Assembly (NCBI GenBank): GCA_035528035.1
Contig: DATKZI010000044.1
Span: 51,917-115,916, forward strand
Origin: JABLTI01 sp035528035
GTDB lineage: Archaea > Asgardarchaeota > Heimdallarchaeia > JABLTI01
Reading direction: 5' to 3'
Length of the DNA: 64,000 nt
Every line of letters begins with the position of its first letter. Within the stretch, counting starts at the first letter, position 1. Shown one piece after another: positions 62,635-64,000 of the stretch. A program made the position numbers and the translations under genes. Below the pieces are notes generated by a model. The model was not told the DNA's origin, did no database searches, and saw only the letters and a list, made by a program, of their open reading frames with translations.

Positions 62635-64000
62635 TCATGATATTGGTAGAGTTACTGATTCACCAGCTAGTAAATTTAGATTCATATCATTGGCAATATA
62701 GCCATCTGGATTTTCAAGAAAATAAGTACTTTCAAGATAGTAAGAATCAAAATCAAAGGTATATATTAATCCAGATTCAATATCATCACCTAGAATTTGC
62801 TCATAAGTCACTTTACCAATTCTATCCCATATACCTAACTGATAGAAATATAAGTCAAATTCATATACAACTTTATACCTGATATTCGACCCACAATGTT
62901 TTAGAGTTAGATAGTTTTGATTATTAAAACCGATTTGCCAGTGTGTATATAACGTTTTTTCGAGATAATTTATATTATTGGAATAATCCAATGTCGTCCA
63001 GCCTATTTTTGTCCAGTCTCCTTCTTTTACTCTATTTTCAAGTGCAATTGCACCTACATCGAAAGTAACACCATTAGCTTCTTGATATGAACCTGATAAT
63101 TGTAGCTGACCTGTAATTGTTTGAGTCATTGCATAACCTAATGAAGCTTGTACAGTCCAATCAAAACTAGCAGCTGTAAATCCTTCTGTATGTGAATTTG
63201 TTATGCCATGTACAACTATTAAATCAGTATCATCCAACCATAGATTTTGTACATAAAGACTTATCTTTGCATTCCGTAATAGATATTTGTCAAGCAAATA
63301 TTGTTGTCCTACAATAAGATAGGAAGTTGTTAACCATGAGGAAGAATAATCTTCACTAGTAGGAGAATAAACAATTGTTGGTGGGCAAGCAGTAGAAAAT
63401 GAGATATCAAACAATTCATGGTCAATAACATCATCACTAAATATTTTATGGTCAAAAATTTTATCTTGAGAACCCATACCCCCATACACCCATACTTCAC
63501 CAAGATTTCGTTGAAGTTTGAAGTCTCGTGTTGTTGTTGTTGAGGTTAAAAATTCCTCTGTTCGTGTAAATGTTTTATGCAATCCATCTAGGTTTGTAAT
63601 TTTAAAGTTAATATTTCCTGCTGGTGCTTCAAATGAACCTGTATCATAATAACCAGTTGCTTGATTACATGATACACATTTCAAAAAGTTATTACTTTTA
63701 TCATAAACATTAACATAAATGACAGTTCCAGTTATTATGTCAGAATAACCTGAAACACCATGGGTGAAATCCAATGAAATTAGAGGTTCTACAATATTAG
63801 TAGTTTTTATACCTTCAATTATATTATCTTCTCTGACATAACCAGAAAATTGCAAGGTTATATCTTTTGCATTCAAGTAAAGGGTACTAACAATGTTTCC
63901 ATCATAGGATACATAACCGGTTTTTATTGTTCTCATTCTATTGATATAGACTGTACCACTTGGTAGATAAATATGATAATAACCTGAACCGTATGTATAA
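62635..64000 (-). CDS. Large beta-rich, probably secreted protein, partial (N-terminus beyond window)
   Basis: The frame is open to the window's right edge, giving at least 455 residues; an internal Met at 63936 is not needed as start. The sequence is almost all beta: YHIYLPSGTVYINRM, VSYDGNIVSTLYLNAKDI, a Thr-rich hinge (FLTSTTTTRDF) and many Tyr, Asn and Ser residues, as in surface beta-sandwich proteins. The PSGxVY... KTGYVSYDG units resemble carboxypeptidase-regulatory or tail-fibre-like modules, but no family is certain. No membrane anchor at the C-terminus. Confidence 0.6.
   Translation of the reverse strand, partial: YTYGSGYYHIYLPSGTVYINRMRTIKTGYVSYDGNIVSTLYLNAKDITLQFSGYVREDNIIEGIKTTNIVEPLISLDFTHGVSGYSDIITGTVIYVNVYDKSNNFLKCVSCNQATGYYDTGSFEAPAGNINFKITNLDGLHKTFTRTEEFLTSTTTTRDFKLQRNLGEVWVYGGMGSQDKIFDHKIFSDDVIDHELFDISFSTACPPTIVYSPTSEDYSSSWLTTSYLIVGQQYLLDKYLLRNAKISLYVQNLWLDDTDLIVVHGITNSHTEGFTAASFDWTVQASLGYAMTQTITGQLQLSGSYQEANGVTFDVGAIALENRVKEGDWTKIGWTTLDYSNNINYLEKTLYTHWQIGFNNQNYLTLKHCGSNIRYKVVYEFDLYFYQLGIWDRIGKVTYEQILGDDIESGLIYTFDFDSYYLESTYFLENPDGYIANDMNLNLLAGESVTLPIS

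Noticed and set aside
1..64000. tRNA, rRNA, CRISPR arrays, insertion sequences
   Set aside because: I looked for cloverleaf-like GC-rich gaps, direct-repeat arrays and transposase genes and saw none. A scan with tRNAscan-SE or similar would be decisive.

Overview
The window is a strongly AT-rich, gene-dense stretch of an archaeal chromosome, most likely from an Asgard archaeon (Heimdall- or Loki-like). The evidence for archaea is an archaeal type IV pilin signal (34432-35697), the two-subunit phosphomevalonate dehydratase of the archaeal mevalonate pathway (59433-61178), a TFS-like zinc ribbon, archaeal-style ThiI cysteines, many small zinc-ribbon proteins and PRC-barrel-like proteins. The evidence for Asgard is weaker: a TPR protein ending in a roadblock/longin-like domain (25888-28014) and C-terminally anchored surface proteins. 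Most genes sit alone or in pairs on alternating strands. I saw no rRNA, tRNA, CRISPR array, insertion sequence or prophage.

Region 1 (1-15560) is the standout. A biotin carboxylase (partial) is divergent from an acyl-CoA carboxylase carboxyltransferase, which is followed 33 bp later by a single 3580-residue type I fatty acid/polyketide synthase. Its domains read: two nitronate-monooxygenase-like (enoyl-reductase type) barrels, KS, AT, a second divergent KS, two ACPs, KR, DH and a C-terminal phosphopantetheinyl transferase. This could be a nearly self-contained fatty-acyl synthase with its own malonyl-CoA supply, in a domain of life whose membrane lipids are isoprenoid. Both ACPs carry Thr where the phosphopantetheine Ser is expected. 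The divergent promoter holds two identical 13-bp palindromes 44 bp apart. A winged-helix/TPR-like protein and a frameshifted small winged-helix gene follow.

Region 2 (15557-34260) is mixed housekeeping and regulation: a ThiI-like protein with a lost PP-loop, zinc ribbons, a tandem GNAT, an MBL-fold hydrolase, an alpha/beta hydrolase, L-aspartate oxidase, a DUF998-like pair (one copy decayed), FKBP, an M42 aminopeptidase, the TPR-roadblock protein, a bactofilin-like beta-helix protein, an orphan DNA methyltransferase, DUF302, MscS and GNATs. Two intergenic regions carry tandem hairpins (24011-24116 and 34340-34411).

Region 3 (34432-46265) has a pilin-like surface protein with a lectin-like C-terminus, a LacZ-type beta-galactosidase, a membrane GDPD phosphodiesterase, DinB, HEAT-repeat, PAS and C_GCAxxG_C_C proteins, and several small membrane proteins.

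Region 4 (46408-52881) is a compact same-strand cluster: a winged-helix/GyrI-like drug-sensing regulator, a nucleotidyltransferase, a UvrA-family ATPase and an MFS transporter. It looks like a toxin or genotoxin response module.

Region 5 (52990-64000) has a second PRC-barrel-like protein, surface proteins, an MFS exporter, an SDR epimerase, a LAGLIDADG-derived protein lacking its catalytic acid, the phosphomevalonate dehydratase pair with a GHMP kinase, and the 3' part of a large beta-rich protein. A conserved 43-bp element occurs upstream of both the bactofilin-like gene and the MFS exporter gene at 54751, in the same orientation.
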